Source: Acridotheres tristis | Taxonomy: Eukaryota > Chordata > Aves > Passeriformes > Sturnidae | Reading direction: 5' to 3' | NCBI GenBank assembly: GCA_037013685.1 | Contig: CM072888.1 | Coordinates: 12,195,034 to 12,259,033, forward strand | Length of the DNA: 64,000 bases | In this document: in pieces, positions 1 through 12,400 of the stretch | How the letters are laid out: every line of letters begins with the position of its first letter | How positions within the stretch are numbered: position 1 is the stretch's first letter | Program-made: the position numbers and the translations under genes | The notes under the pieces: model-generated | Database searches by the model: none | What the model was told of the DNA's origin: nothing | Seen by the model: only the letters and a program-made list of their open reading frames with translations

Positions 1-3000
1 AAGACAGTGAGCTAGATAGCAAACATTCCATTTTGTTCATTCAAAGTGTGAGATCCTTCACTGTCCTGGAATAATAAACCTCTCTGACAGGCAGCTGCTG
101 TTGGAAGGACAATTTGCTCTTTGTCCTCAAGCTGAAGGAGCTCTGCTGTGCAGGAGCAGTGCCTTGCCAGTCCCTGGGGGGGGTACAGTGGAGCTGGTTG
201 CCTGCAGAGCTGTCATGGGCTGCAGGAGGTCCACTGACCAGATGGAAAAACCTATAGGGTTTATTGGGCCTGGCTGGAATGGGGCTCATCTCCCCACAGC
301 ATCCTCACACTGCTGGGCTGTGTATGGGCACCTGAAAAGGGGCTGGTAACACTCTTTATTAATAATCTTTATCAGACCAGATTTTGAGGGTTTTTTCGTT
401 TCTCTCCCCATCCCCCACCCTGCTGAGGAGGGGAGTGATAAGAGCAGCTTGGTGGACAACTGATGTCCAGCCAAGGTCCACGTTCCACGGTCCTTTTTGG
501 CACCCAACATGGGACAGACAAGGGCAGCTTTGTAGCCAGTGTGCTATGGCTACAGCAGTGGCAACGTCCTGTGGGAGTCAGGAGTTTTCTGGCTGCACTG
601 CTTATCCTTTATAAGGCTGAAGTTGGGAATATGTTAGTACAAACAATGGCTCTGGACTGTGTCCTGGCATGCATGGCCTTGCTGCACTGCAGGACTTGTC
701 TTTTCTCCACAAGAGGATGAGGGAAGACATCTCCCTCTCCCCACTCTGGGTTGGTGGGGATGATTGTGCAGGTTCCAGAGGTCCTTGTTTGTGTTTATAT
801 GAGCTGCTGGTGCTACTAATGAACACTGTTGGCACTTAATGAGGTTGGTGGAATCTGGTGCCATCATGGCATAAGAGATTTGTGGGTGAGGCAAACATGC
901 CCTGAGGTGGCTGTTCCCTGGCTGGCAGGGTGTGTGGAAGGATTTGGGCAGGTTCCTAGCACAGGTATCACGTTCCAGAGCCTGGGACTTTACACCTAAA
1001 CAGGCAACAACCCTGGCAAACCGGTGTGTCACTTGATGGAGGGGTGCCTTGCCCAGCCCAGTGAATCCCAGCAGCTTTTGCCCGGTACTGGGGCCTGGCC
1101 TGTGCCCACAGAGCTTCAGTTCAGTGCTCTGAGAGGGCTGGGCTTGAGGCAGGACTCAAACAACAGCAGCAACTACAGGAACTGCCCCAGGAGTGAAAAA
1201 GAAACTGGACAAAGAAAACAATGGGTCCAACAGAAAGGACTGGAGGTGAGATGGTGCCCGGGAGTCCTTCCCAATCCAAGTGTTTCTGCAATAGTAGAGA
1301 AGCAGCAATAGCAACCACCAATACGCCTTTATCTAATCATCCTGTTTGATAGAGCTTTGTCTTATCCTCTCCTTGGTAAAAGTTCAAAGAAGTTATGGAT
1401 GGATCCTTCTCCTGAGAAGATAACCACGCCATTAGGAGAAATAAAAACCCCTAACAGCAACCATCCTGACCTCAGGTGAACACTGAACCCCAGCTCTGGG
1501 GAAAATCTGAGGAGAGAGAGGAAATTAGGATTGTAAACCAGTGGTGTGCTCACTACACAGGCCTGGGCACCAGCATCCAGTACAGCAGAGATTTACATAC
1601 ACCTCTGCAGTTACAACCCAAATAAGTACATTGTACACTCCAAGTGATGGGACAGATAAAACCAGGGTATTTCAAATACCCACTACTTAATGCTGTCAAT
1701 ACAACACGGTGCTCTGCTGGGTGCTTCTGGGCCTTCCACCACAGACAAGGAAAAATGCATGGAGTGACTGACTAAAGGGTAACCATGGACTAAAAGGAAA
1801 GGGATAGAAGTAATTAAGATCTGTATTTCACACTGGAAAATCAGAATCAGGCCAGGCACCTCAGCATTCTTTTTTGTCACAAGGTGATTTTGTACCAGGT
1901 AATTTCTCTTTTGTTTTGTTTTGCTTTTACAGTTGGAAGCATCCATAGAAGGAAAAATACCGTGGCAAGGCTGAGAAAAGACCAATTCTCTGCCCATATT
2001 TCACTGCCACAGGAGCTGACAGCTGGTGTGGAATGGAGGAGGGAAGAGGTCTGAACAAGGCACACTGGGACAGTGCCAATCTGTCACCTGCAGTCCATGT
2101 TACAGCAGTGATATGATCTGGATCAGAGCTCTGGTCCCCCCATGCCTCACTGGATACAGATTTCCCTCCAAGAAGGGAAGTGGAAACACTTTCTTGAAGT
2201 ATAAAACTCCTTTCTGGTGTCTGAATAGCTGACATCTACTAGAAGCAATATTGAAAACTTAGAAAAAGTACCTTATATTATTACAATGTTCTCTCCTTTC
2301 TCTTGCCTATTTGGGGCATTTTATACCTCCTTGCATACCATGAAGAGACATGAGATCACAACTAACTCAGACACCTTCAGCAGAGGGCAGGACAATCCTC
2401 ATGTATGTAGGAAGAAATAAACTGTCTTACACGTCAGATCTTGAAGAGTAAACTCTTTGAAATTAGCTTATTTTCTTTATTTAAAAAAAAAAAAGAAATT
2501 CAAGTTGATGAGTCTCTGGATATCGAAACTGTGCGTCTTTTTCCCTCCTCTGTGCTTCTGTCAGGCACTGACAGCAAAGAGAAGACAGTGCAAGGGGCTG
2601 CTGCATGGTCCACAGAGACTGTACAGGCTTTGGACCCAATGGAGGAAGGTTCCCATCTGTCCAACAGCACGTGGCTCCAGCCTGGTCTGTCTCCTTGGAG
2701 CTAGAGGATCACAGATGACGGCAGTGGGAGCATAAAGCAGCACTGTCGCAGGAACTTGTACAGCTACACCAAATGCCACTGGCATCAGAACCTAAACATT
2801 CTGAAACTTCTCCTTTATTTTTCACCCACTTCTCCTGGAGCACAGGGAAGCTTTGGGTGGTTGCAGCAGATAAGACAACAAACCTCTTTCTGTCTACCTA
2901 AGAACATTGTGCGTTTGTTCCCCTGTGTTTTGCCGAATAAGGAAGCCAGCATGTGGCTCAGGGATTCACAGCTGCCAGGGAACTGAAGGTACTGGGGAAT

Positions 3001-3328
3001 ACAGGTAGGCATGAAATGACTGTGCACCCCCTCCAGCCTCAGGTGAAAGCCCAGAACCTCATCTGTGTGAACAAAGTGATGTGTGGAGCTGCTGGGGCTA
3101 CAAACCCAGGGCGCTGCCCGCTGCCGCCTGGAATAACGCGGGGCAGCAAGACACGGTCAGCCATAAGCAACAACGGGCACTACGCACCAAGGGAGCAGTG
3201 GCACCTTCTAGCACTGGGAACAGAAGAGATGGACAAGACACTGAGTCAGCCTAGGAACAGATGGAAGTGTTCTCCTGTAGCACGCTGTGGCCAGGTGACA
3301 GCAGCGAAGGATGGCTGTGGCGTTGTCT
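1..3328 (-). other. PPM1K 3' UTR and downstream flank, no other gene seen
   Basis: The near end should be the PPM1K 3' UTR, of undefined length. Candidate AATAAA signals on the minus strand lie at 2819-2814, 2481-2476 and 360-355. The many short ORFs on both strands (up to 137 codons) show no recognisable domain and overlap one another. I see no clear CR1 or LTR fragment here. Confidence 0.4.
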
Positions 3329-3460
3329 TCACGCCCACCTCCCGCTGGAAGCGAAGCTGCGGCTGAAGGAGAAGGTGATCTCCCCATTCTTGTACTTGCC
3401 CCAAGCTCCAAATGGCACTATGACAACTGTGCCGTTGTCTTCAGAGCCAAACTGCGCTGC
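3329..3460 (-). CDS. PPM1K: PPM1K last coding exon (residues 330-372) with stop
   Basis: This exon encodes [20 protein letters not shown], then [23 protein letters not shown], then TGA at 3331-3329. It carries metal-ligand Asp337 in the EDN motif. The acceptor is TTCTCTCAG. The 3' UTR continues leftward. Minus-strand AATAAA signals lie at 2819-2814, 2481-2476 and 360-355, and I cannot tell from sequence alone which one is used. Confidence 0.96.
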   Translation of the reverse strand, partial: AAQFGSEDNGTVVIVPFGAWGKYKNGEITFSFSRSFASSGRWA

Positions 3461-6400
3461 CTGAGAGAAGAAACAAAGTGTCAGTATCAGTCTCAGCTGG
3501 AAAGAGAAACAAGATCTGGTTTCACCTGGGACAGCACGCCCTGGAGACTCCCTTGCCACTTCCCTGCCCTGATGCTCCATTCTGGTACGCCTCAGAGCTT
3601 CCCATAGGATATGTCACCATCCAGCACCACGGTCAGAAACTGACCGTTTCTGTCTATGATAATGACATTTTCATAACCTGCAGTTACAGTCCCATGCAGT
3701 TCAGTGAGCTAAGCAAGCTAATCAATGGCAAGGACGTGGTGAGACCCAGGGTAAGGAAAAGGCTGGCCAGCAGGACTGGTGAATGTCTCAGCCAGCACCG
3801 TTCAATTCAGTTGAATGTGTGCGATTGTGTAAATTAAAAAATAGGGTTTTTAAAAGCCAAACCAGCCCAATCAGGAGCCCTTGGTGCCCAGAGCAGCGCT
3901 GGCATTACCTGCTCAGTGACCACGTGGGCAGCCTCAGCAGGGTCGTGGCACTGGCTGATGGAGTCGCAGATCTCCTGGCTGTTCACTATGAAGTTGATGC
4001 CGTCAGTGGTCAGCACCAGGAAGCTGTCATTTGCATGGTGCAGCTGCAAGAGACACACAGGATGCACGACCCTGGGTAAGTGCTGCAAGGCAAGGGAACT
4101 GCCCCCACGTTTTGACAAGCTTGAAAAGCACTTTTTTTTCTGGGGGTGCTGCGTGCTATCCTGAAAATCTTTTCCTGAAGCTGAGGATTTCAAGGAAGGC
4201 ATGATGGCTCTACAGTCATCTCCCTAAACCCCTAGTGGGTGGCACTTTATTAGCACCAAAATAATCCAAGTTCTTGGGGCCCTGGGAGGTGCATTGGGGA
4301 AAAGTAACAAACAGAATGCGAATTGACAGGAGAGCTTTCTGCCAAAGTGGAGGCTGAGTACTTTCTGCATGTTTGTTTTCTGGATGACTACAAAGCTATG
4401 GTAAGATACATGCAAGTGTCCTTTCCTCCTCCCACTCTCAACTGTGCAAACCTCTACATATCCTACTTTCTTGATGGCAGCCCATCCATATCTCACCCAG
4501 TTCTCAGTGAGGGTTTTATATCGGCATTAGCCTCAAAATTATCCATTTAACCACAGGACCCAAACAGACTAACACCTGTAATGCATATCATGTGTTATCT
4601 TTCTTCCCTCATCATATATTTTTTACTGTGACAAGTGAGATTTAGAAGTTGATCTGGTTGAATTTAGTACCAGATTCTTTTATATCCTGTTAGTGTTAAT
4701 CTGAAACAACTTAATGAGAGCTGCTCTCTGGTTACTTCAATAAAAAACAACACATGGCCATCAGGCTTCACCTGGGCTTGTGTCGCGTGGGTATCACCAC
4801 AGCATCAAATACCTATGAAGCCCCTTAGTCCGAGTGTTGCTGTCCCTGTAAACCAGACCCTCTTTTACCTGAACCCTTTTTGTTTCTGGCTGGGCTATCA
4901 CACCACTGTTTTTAAGATCCAAATCTCCTATGCTCCGTGTCATTGCAAGTCTACCGTTCACATGAGGCTGTCCCACACTGTTCCAGGAAACGAAGCCACC
5001 ACACTTCTTAATCCTGTCCAGAGGCACAAAGGAAAAAGCAAATGAGTTAGTGTTCCACACCATTACCCCCATCTCTATCCTCTATTTCTGTCACTAGCTA
5101 GAATGAGGAATGATGGGTGGAGAGCCTAGCTGGGAGGCTGAGGGCTGGCTGTAGCTGTTTGAAAGGCTTCATGGAGGGGATGTGTCTTGGTGGGCTGAGT
5201 CCTGACTGGGAATCACAGTGCATTCCCTCAGGTTCTAATTTGGCACTTTTGGACAAGGCTGAACCGTGTGGTCATAGCTCTGTTCTGAATCTTAGTGATC
5301 TGATCTTACTGCTAAGACAGTTTATACTCATGGAGGCCTTTCCACATCCCTGGTCCTCAAAACGAGACCCAGTGCATTAACTGGAGCTTACTGCCAGCTC
5401 AGAGTGGTGTCAAGGCTCTACATTCAACTCTGGTTTCTTCTTGGCCCAACCCAGCAGCAGAGCACAAGCCCATCCTGACTGAGGCCGTGCTCTGGTAAGC
5501 CACATTACCAGCAGGTACCTTTCTTTCTCCTCCTTTCTCTCTGGAGTATGGTCAGTGGTGAGTTTCACAGCCTTTCCCTTCCGGCACAGCAGAGCACGAC
5601 TGTCTCCCACACTCGCCACAACCAGCTCAATTCCATCCCGCAGCAGAGCCACTGTTGCAGTGGTCCCAGAGTTCAGCAGAGTTGCTACAAATGGCATCAA
5701 AGAGAGAGGTTTTAGCACTGCCTCAGAGAGTGAAGCCATTTATAACAGCAACAGTTTTAATTGGTAAAATGAAGACAACCTGTGCTCTACCTAATCAGCA
5801 ATCAACTGCTTTTAAGTTTAAACTAAATTTACACGTACAAAAAAAAAAAAAAAGGCAAACATGCATGCATATAGGACTAGGGGAAGAGAGGGGAGGTGGG
5901 AAGGATTAAGTGCTTCTGTGCAACAACATGGCTCCATGCAAACAGGGCAAGTGGGATAAAAGCAGTGCAAGGTACAGTAGCTTCCTTTCAGTGTGTAACA
6001 GAGTTTTTCAGCCCCATGAGCTCACCTTGAGTTACAGAGTTACAGGGTTATTGTCCTGGCCCCTGGGCACAGTGGCTGCACAAGTAGGTCACCATAAAGG
6101 TGATGGATCTTTGTTTCTGTTAGGTGATGAAGTGGGCAATTATAGAGTAATATATAACTATAGTTACAGTAATTGTAATTCCATATAGATCACCAGAGGG
6201 AAACGAGCAGATCACTCTGTGGCATCCTCCTATTGCTGTCAGAGCTGTTACACTCCTCCTCTGCTTCCCCCAGAAGATTCAGCCAACAGGCTTCCTGGCT
6301 TTTTCTGGGAAGGAACATTGCTCCCTCCACACCCTGTCAGCTCGCTGGAGGTCCCAGTGTGAAGGTGAAGCTGGATTCTGGGATTGAGCCTTGCCTTGTG

Positions 6401-9400
6401 CCTGCACCAGTTGGCAGTGGCTGTCTGGGCAGCCTGCCCAGGGTACTGCTGGGATCACCTGACAGAGGTTCACTGTGAGTGCCCAGAGGACAAAACAGAG
6501 CCCTGGTGGTGCCCTCCTTCTCCTCTACAGGGCAAGGCAGTGAGCTGAGCTGGCTGGCTGCATTCAGGGACCTGCCTGGTGTCACTCATGCAAGAAGATT
6601 TAAGGGCTTCTCATTTCAATTGCTATAATGGTTTGAAGAAAAGAAAAAAAACCAAAAAAACCAAAGCAAACTCTTGAAAAAGAGAAATGCAAGTGCCTAT
6701 TTCAAGAAAAGGATTTGTAGTATCATTTGCAGTGAAGAAAATGCCAGAAAAACTGCCCAGCTCTTCTCATTTTCTTTGCTTTTTGAAAGGGCAAGTCCCA
6801 CTTCACAGTTATTATCTTCTCTTCCTGCAAATTCTGCAGAGGTAACCAAGCAAGAAATGCCTGGAAAGCTCCTGCTGACTTGAGCTATTACACCAGAGTG
6901 TCTGGACAGGACCAGCTACTGCCTGGAACACATTTGCATCTACAGCCAATGCAAATGCCCTTGAAAGGCCCTCTGTAAGTCACCTACATTCTGGGCTTTT
7001 CCAGTTGTTCCAGTTTTTCAAAGCGAGCCAATTTGAGATGAGTTTTGGGCTTGCTTAATAATGCGACTCCCCAGTATATTGTTGTTTTCATGCCACTAAC
7101 AGTTAACATGTCACTGTCTTTCCACCACTACTTCTGCAGAGATCAGCTACCACTACATGTGCTCCTACCTCTGGCCCTGCAGCCCTGACACCAGGGACAT
7201 GGAACAGGTTGGAGATAGCACTTGGCATTTGATCCTAAGGAATGCCAGGCAGCCCCAAATCTGACCAGCTGCCAACAGATAGCAACAGAAATGCAAGAAC
7301 TGTGAGGTCTTGGCAGCCTCCTTCCCCAACCCTGTGAGGTCTCAGCACCCTGTAAGGGGCTGGGAATAAACTGAAGTCATCAAGCCCTGGAAGATGCATT
7401 GAGCCTTGTTGTGCAGTGAAAGCAGCGAGTCCATGAACAAAAAAAACCCAAACACAAACCCTCACAAACCGGTGTTAACTAAGCTGGTGTTAATATTTAA
7501 AACAGGTATTATTACTGCAGCAAGGATTGGGTGTGGCTGAACCAGCAGATCAGGGGTGACCATCAGCCATTGTGACCACGGTCACACCTCAGGCTGTGCC
7601 AGGGCCACGCAGGCTGGGACACTGGAAACTGGATGTGGCAGCTTCCAACTATCCAGGTGGGCACCAACATCCTGTTTCTCATCTGAAGCAAGGACTAGCC
7701 CAGTGCAGGGTCACTTTGAGGCACATTATGAAAATAAGATATTAAAAAGTACCAGTGCAATTAGAAATTTTAGTAGAACCAGTAAAATACCTGTTTTAGC
7801 TAACAGTTAGAACAAGTGAAATAGAGCAACTTATGTAAAACTACCTTTTTATTTTACAGAAGATACATTTTATTTAGACATTAAAATTAATGCAGAACTG
7901 CTGCTACTTTCCCATTTCATTCTGTGGTTTTAGAACTATGTTGAGAAACATATAAAAAGTTAAATCATAGTCTTCAATTCACAGAAGACTGGAAACATTT
8001 GGAATTCATGTGAGTCTGTACCTTTTCAGTGCAAACTCCCAAAGAAAAGAGCTGCTATCACAAAATCAAGGGCTGGTACTAAAGAACAAGATATTGTCCA
8101 GAATTATGGTAATGGACACGGACTTGAACTTTATATGTTCATTAGTTAAATAGCACTCCTAGGAAAAAATATCTTCTGCTCACAATCTCTTCCTTGGATC
8201 CAGTTCATGCTCTGGGTAGGGATGCAAGAGCATGCATGGAGCCTGATACAGCATTATGTGATTTCTAGCACAGCTCAAAACCACAGGAATGATGATGGGA
8301 TAACATTTCTAATGTTTTTCTACAACTGCTGCTAGTTTAACACAAAATATGTTGTATCAGCATATGTATTGGTTTTAACAATTAAAGAGTTTGTTTTCCT
8401 AACAATATCACTATAAAACTAAGATCTTTCAATAGGTTCTTAACACTCACTGGACAACTTCTACTGCAAGTCATCTCAACTAATGTGACAAAGAGGATGT
8501 GGAAACCTTCCAGTAGTCCAGGCTAGGAACCGCTGGACTCCTTCACCTGGGACAAAATTAAGCAGATCTCTCTTGCCACTGAAGCCCAGCTTAAAGTGTC
8601 CAGGGCCTCCAGTTCTAGAGCTGCTGACCAGGTACAGTGTCTGCCACAAATAACACGCACACAGAGGCAAATAGGAAATTCACCCAGGGACTTTGTTCAA
8701 ACAAAGTAAACCTGCAACACTGGAGATGCAAGAACAAGGGCTGCAGAACAGGGGATGGAGTCAGTCACTCTCAGGTCTGCTTGCACTGCCCTGTGCAGGT
8801 CATGTAGGAAGCACCTGCATCTTTGGCCTTGGTATTTCTGGGGAATTGCCACTGTTCTCGCCCTCTTGCTAAAACCGTGTGACAAAACCAGTTTAAATTC
8901 AGCCCAAATAAAAAAAATAAATTTTGTTTCCCCTATAGAGATAAGTAACCAACCAACAGATCAAATGAAGAATTTTATCAGTGCTAGAGGGCCAGCTGTC
9001 TCTCCTATGAGAGTGGCCACTCTGAAGAACATCTGCTCCCTTACACCCATATGGGGAGTTCAAACCAGTGCCAAATGAAATGGGGCCACCTCAAAAGCAC
9101 TGAGCAGAAGTATATGAATTGTTCAGACTAATAGAAAAATGGGCAAAATAAACATCCCTTTAATATTGTAATTAGTATCTTCTAAATTGATTAGATAATA
9201 ATCAAGGCCCTTGGATAAAAAGGGTGCCTCTGCCATGCTGATAAATTTATGAAATATTCAGGTACAATTTCTGCAGCTCTCCCTTTTCCTCAGTGTTGCA
9301 GGTTAACATATTTAAAGAAATAAAAATCATTTTGTGAATGGTAACTTTAAATAAACCCAACAAAACAAACATTACTTTAAAAATTTAATTACTTTTAAAT

Positions 9401-12400
9401 AACTTCTGCTGTTTGTCAGCATAATAAGATTCAAGAGTAAGAACCCTTTCAAACATAGGTAAACAAGTTAATATCTGGCTATATTTTAATAAGATGGCTA
9501 TTCCAGAAGTGAGTGGCCAATGTGATTAGAATTGGATGCACTGAATGTGGGGGTTGATGGACAAACTCCCTCTTGTTTTCTCTGGCTTACAATGAGCAGA
9601 AGCAGTAACAATACCTGGTAGGCCTCCAGTAGGCCAAGAGAGGGTTTGTCTCACATTTCTCCAGGGAAATGCTCAAATTTCCTCAAGCACAGAATTTAAT
9701 TTCTTATTTCCATCCTTGCTGAGCAAAGCTTTTCAGCCTTTAGATTTCAGTTTTTATGGCTGGTAAAAATAGCAGAAAATTCTGCCCATCTCTAGCAGTT
9801 GTCCTGTGGATAATGACATTTGTTGGATGTGAGCTTCCTTTATGCTCTACATTTAAATTTAGCAGTGATTTGAAAGTGACTGGCTATATTTAAATGCATG
9901 GAAGGGAATGAAAAAGCATTTTTGAAGAGGTACCAAACCAAGCTTCAGGGCTCAGACATAGCTGTTAATGATTACACAGGATTTAGGCAGAGCACAGATT
10001 ATCCCAGACCTGCCTACAGCAACATTTCTTATGCTTTTGTGTGAAAAAAACAGATATAGGTCACTGTCACAGGGGTTACTGGACCAGGCTCCAGCAGGCC
10101 AGTACTGCACTCCAATAGCACTGGTGAACTGCATGCCAGACACAGCAGCAGTACCTGGAACACACACATAAACCATTTTTATTATGGAAAGCTCACAGGA
10201 ACTACCATTTTCCATCTCTCATTTCAAATATCGTATCATTGTTAAGTGACCTACAGAGGGCAATGCCCTTGAAGACATACCTGGGGTCTCCAACAAGGCA
10301 TATCTCTAGTCCTGTTAGGTTTGTGCCTTATGTAAGGTTTTACCCATTAAATAGTACTATAAACAATGCCTCAATGATGCCATTTTGGCTACAAGGATTT
10401 GTCCCAGGGTTTAGTTTCCTTCAAACACCCAGGTACAAGTTTTCAAGCTGGTTGTGTGTTAGTAAAGACCTGGATATCCTGAATGTGCACTGGGTTTTTT
10501 GCAGACACAATGAAGGGAGATGACCCTGGAACAGGTCAAAGCTGTTATTTTTCACTTCATCAGCTATGGCCAAGTTTTAAAAGGAGCTCAGACGTGGGGA
10601 GCATCCAGTGTAACCCAGATACACCAAGTTACACAATCAACCACTATCTTCAAGATACTCTAGCAACTGTCTTGACTGTCACATCCAGAATAGCCACACT
10701 TAATCAGAGATTTTGCTGGCAAACTGAATCAGTTTGGAAGCAGGCTTCTAACCAAGGTACATGCCAAGCACTGAAATTTTATGTAACTTTCATAGCATCA
10801 GAAACAAAAATATCCACACAAAGCAGTGAACACAGTATTGAGTTATTTTAACAACAGATATGAAAGAAGTTTAACCTGTTCAGAAATCCAAACTTTGCAC
10901 CCTGTTACTCCATTCTTTGCCTTAGAGCTTGATTTTCAGCCAAGAACAATGGGCTCCCTTAAATCCCCCAGGCTCCTGCAAGAGCTTGCAGGTGCTCAGT
11001 CTACCTGAGAAACACTGAGTATCTGCCAGAGCGTGGCCCTTGTGGATGTCTGGTAACTCTTTTACCCTCTATTTTGCTTTTTTAATGAAGGAGGCTTGTG
11101 CAGTATCCTGGTAACCGCTGCACACGTTTTCTGGCATTAAGCAGCAGCAGTTAGTTAAATGATTTTAGAAAAAATTCTATAAGCACCTCTAAAGTGCTCT
11201 GCTTGCTGCACAGTTTGTCTGTCAAATATTGTTGTTATTCAGTTTTCTAAGTCTCACCTTCAAAGTGTTATGATTAGAAACAGTTTTCAGAAAAACAGAA
11301 TAATACATCCATTACAGTTCTTCTCAATCCTTCTCCTTAAGGAGCTGCTCTGACACAGAGGTCACTGCAATGAGCCAAACCAAGAGTTTTCTTACTCACA
11401 AAAGGGAAGGGAGGGGACAATTAGATCTGAACATGAAATGTTCTGATCCAGGGAAGCACACAAAAAAGTACTCAAATGCTGTCTTGGATTTGGGTTGGTA
11501 AGAATCATATTTGCAAAGAGGCTCTGGGATAAAAAGCACATCTGCTCTGCTGATGTGTCTCTTGTGAACTCAGCTAAAATCCAGCCCATAGGTCAAAAGT
11601 AACTCTGGTCTTTTTTACCACATGAAATACAATGGGAAAATGACCTTTATAGATACAATCCTCCTTTTTTAAAGGGCTGCATCTCAGGACTTGAGACTTC
11701 TTTCCTGATTCTTGGTGCAGGTTAAGGTAAGAGGCAGTGCTGCAACAGTGAGGCTGCCTGACCTGCATTTGAGCCTACCTAGATTCATTTAGCAGTTAAA
11801 GAGCAGAAAGCCACTGCTTCAGAAAAGTAGTTTGAGAATACAGTATCACTTCAGTCCCTACAGGATTTCTTGGCTTCCAGTCTTTCTTGGAGACAAGACT
11901 TTTACAGTTTCTGCTCTTCTGGAACAACCTCAGTTATTTTTCTAGTGTCTGCACCAACACTGGGACAGGTTTTTTGTTTGGTTGCTTGTGGGAGGTTTTT
12001 TTCTGTTGTGGGTTGGTGTTTTTCGTTTTTTGTTTTGTTTTTTTTTTTTTCTTTTAATTGGTTTTATTTGGGATTTTCTTTTTAAGACTAGCTAAACTGA
12101 CTCTCAAAATTTTATCTCCTGGCCGAGAAAGCTTCTGTGACAGAACTGGGACAGGTAGTTCTATCTCCCTTCCTAAGCTACTCTCTATCAGCTCTGCTTG
12201 CTGCAACTGGAACTTCAGATATACTTAGTCTTTAGACACACACACAAGAACTTCATCAACAGCCAGGATTAAATGGGAGTCTAAAAGGGCTGGTGCCAGC
12301 TTTACCACAGCCTTACCACAGCCAAACTTGTTTTCCTCTTCACTGCTTTTTTCCCTTTCCCACTCAGCTACTCCTGTGATTCTGTTTGTGCAGAAGCAAT

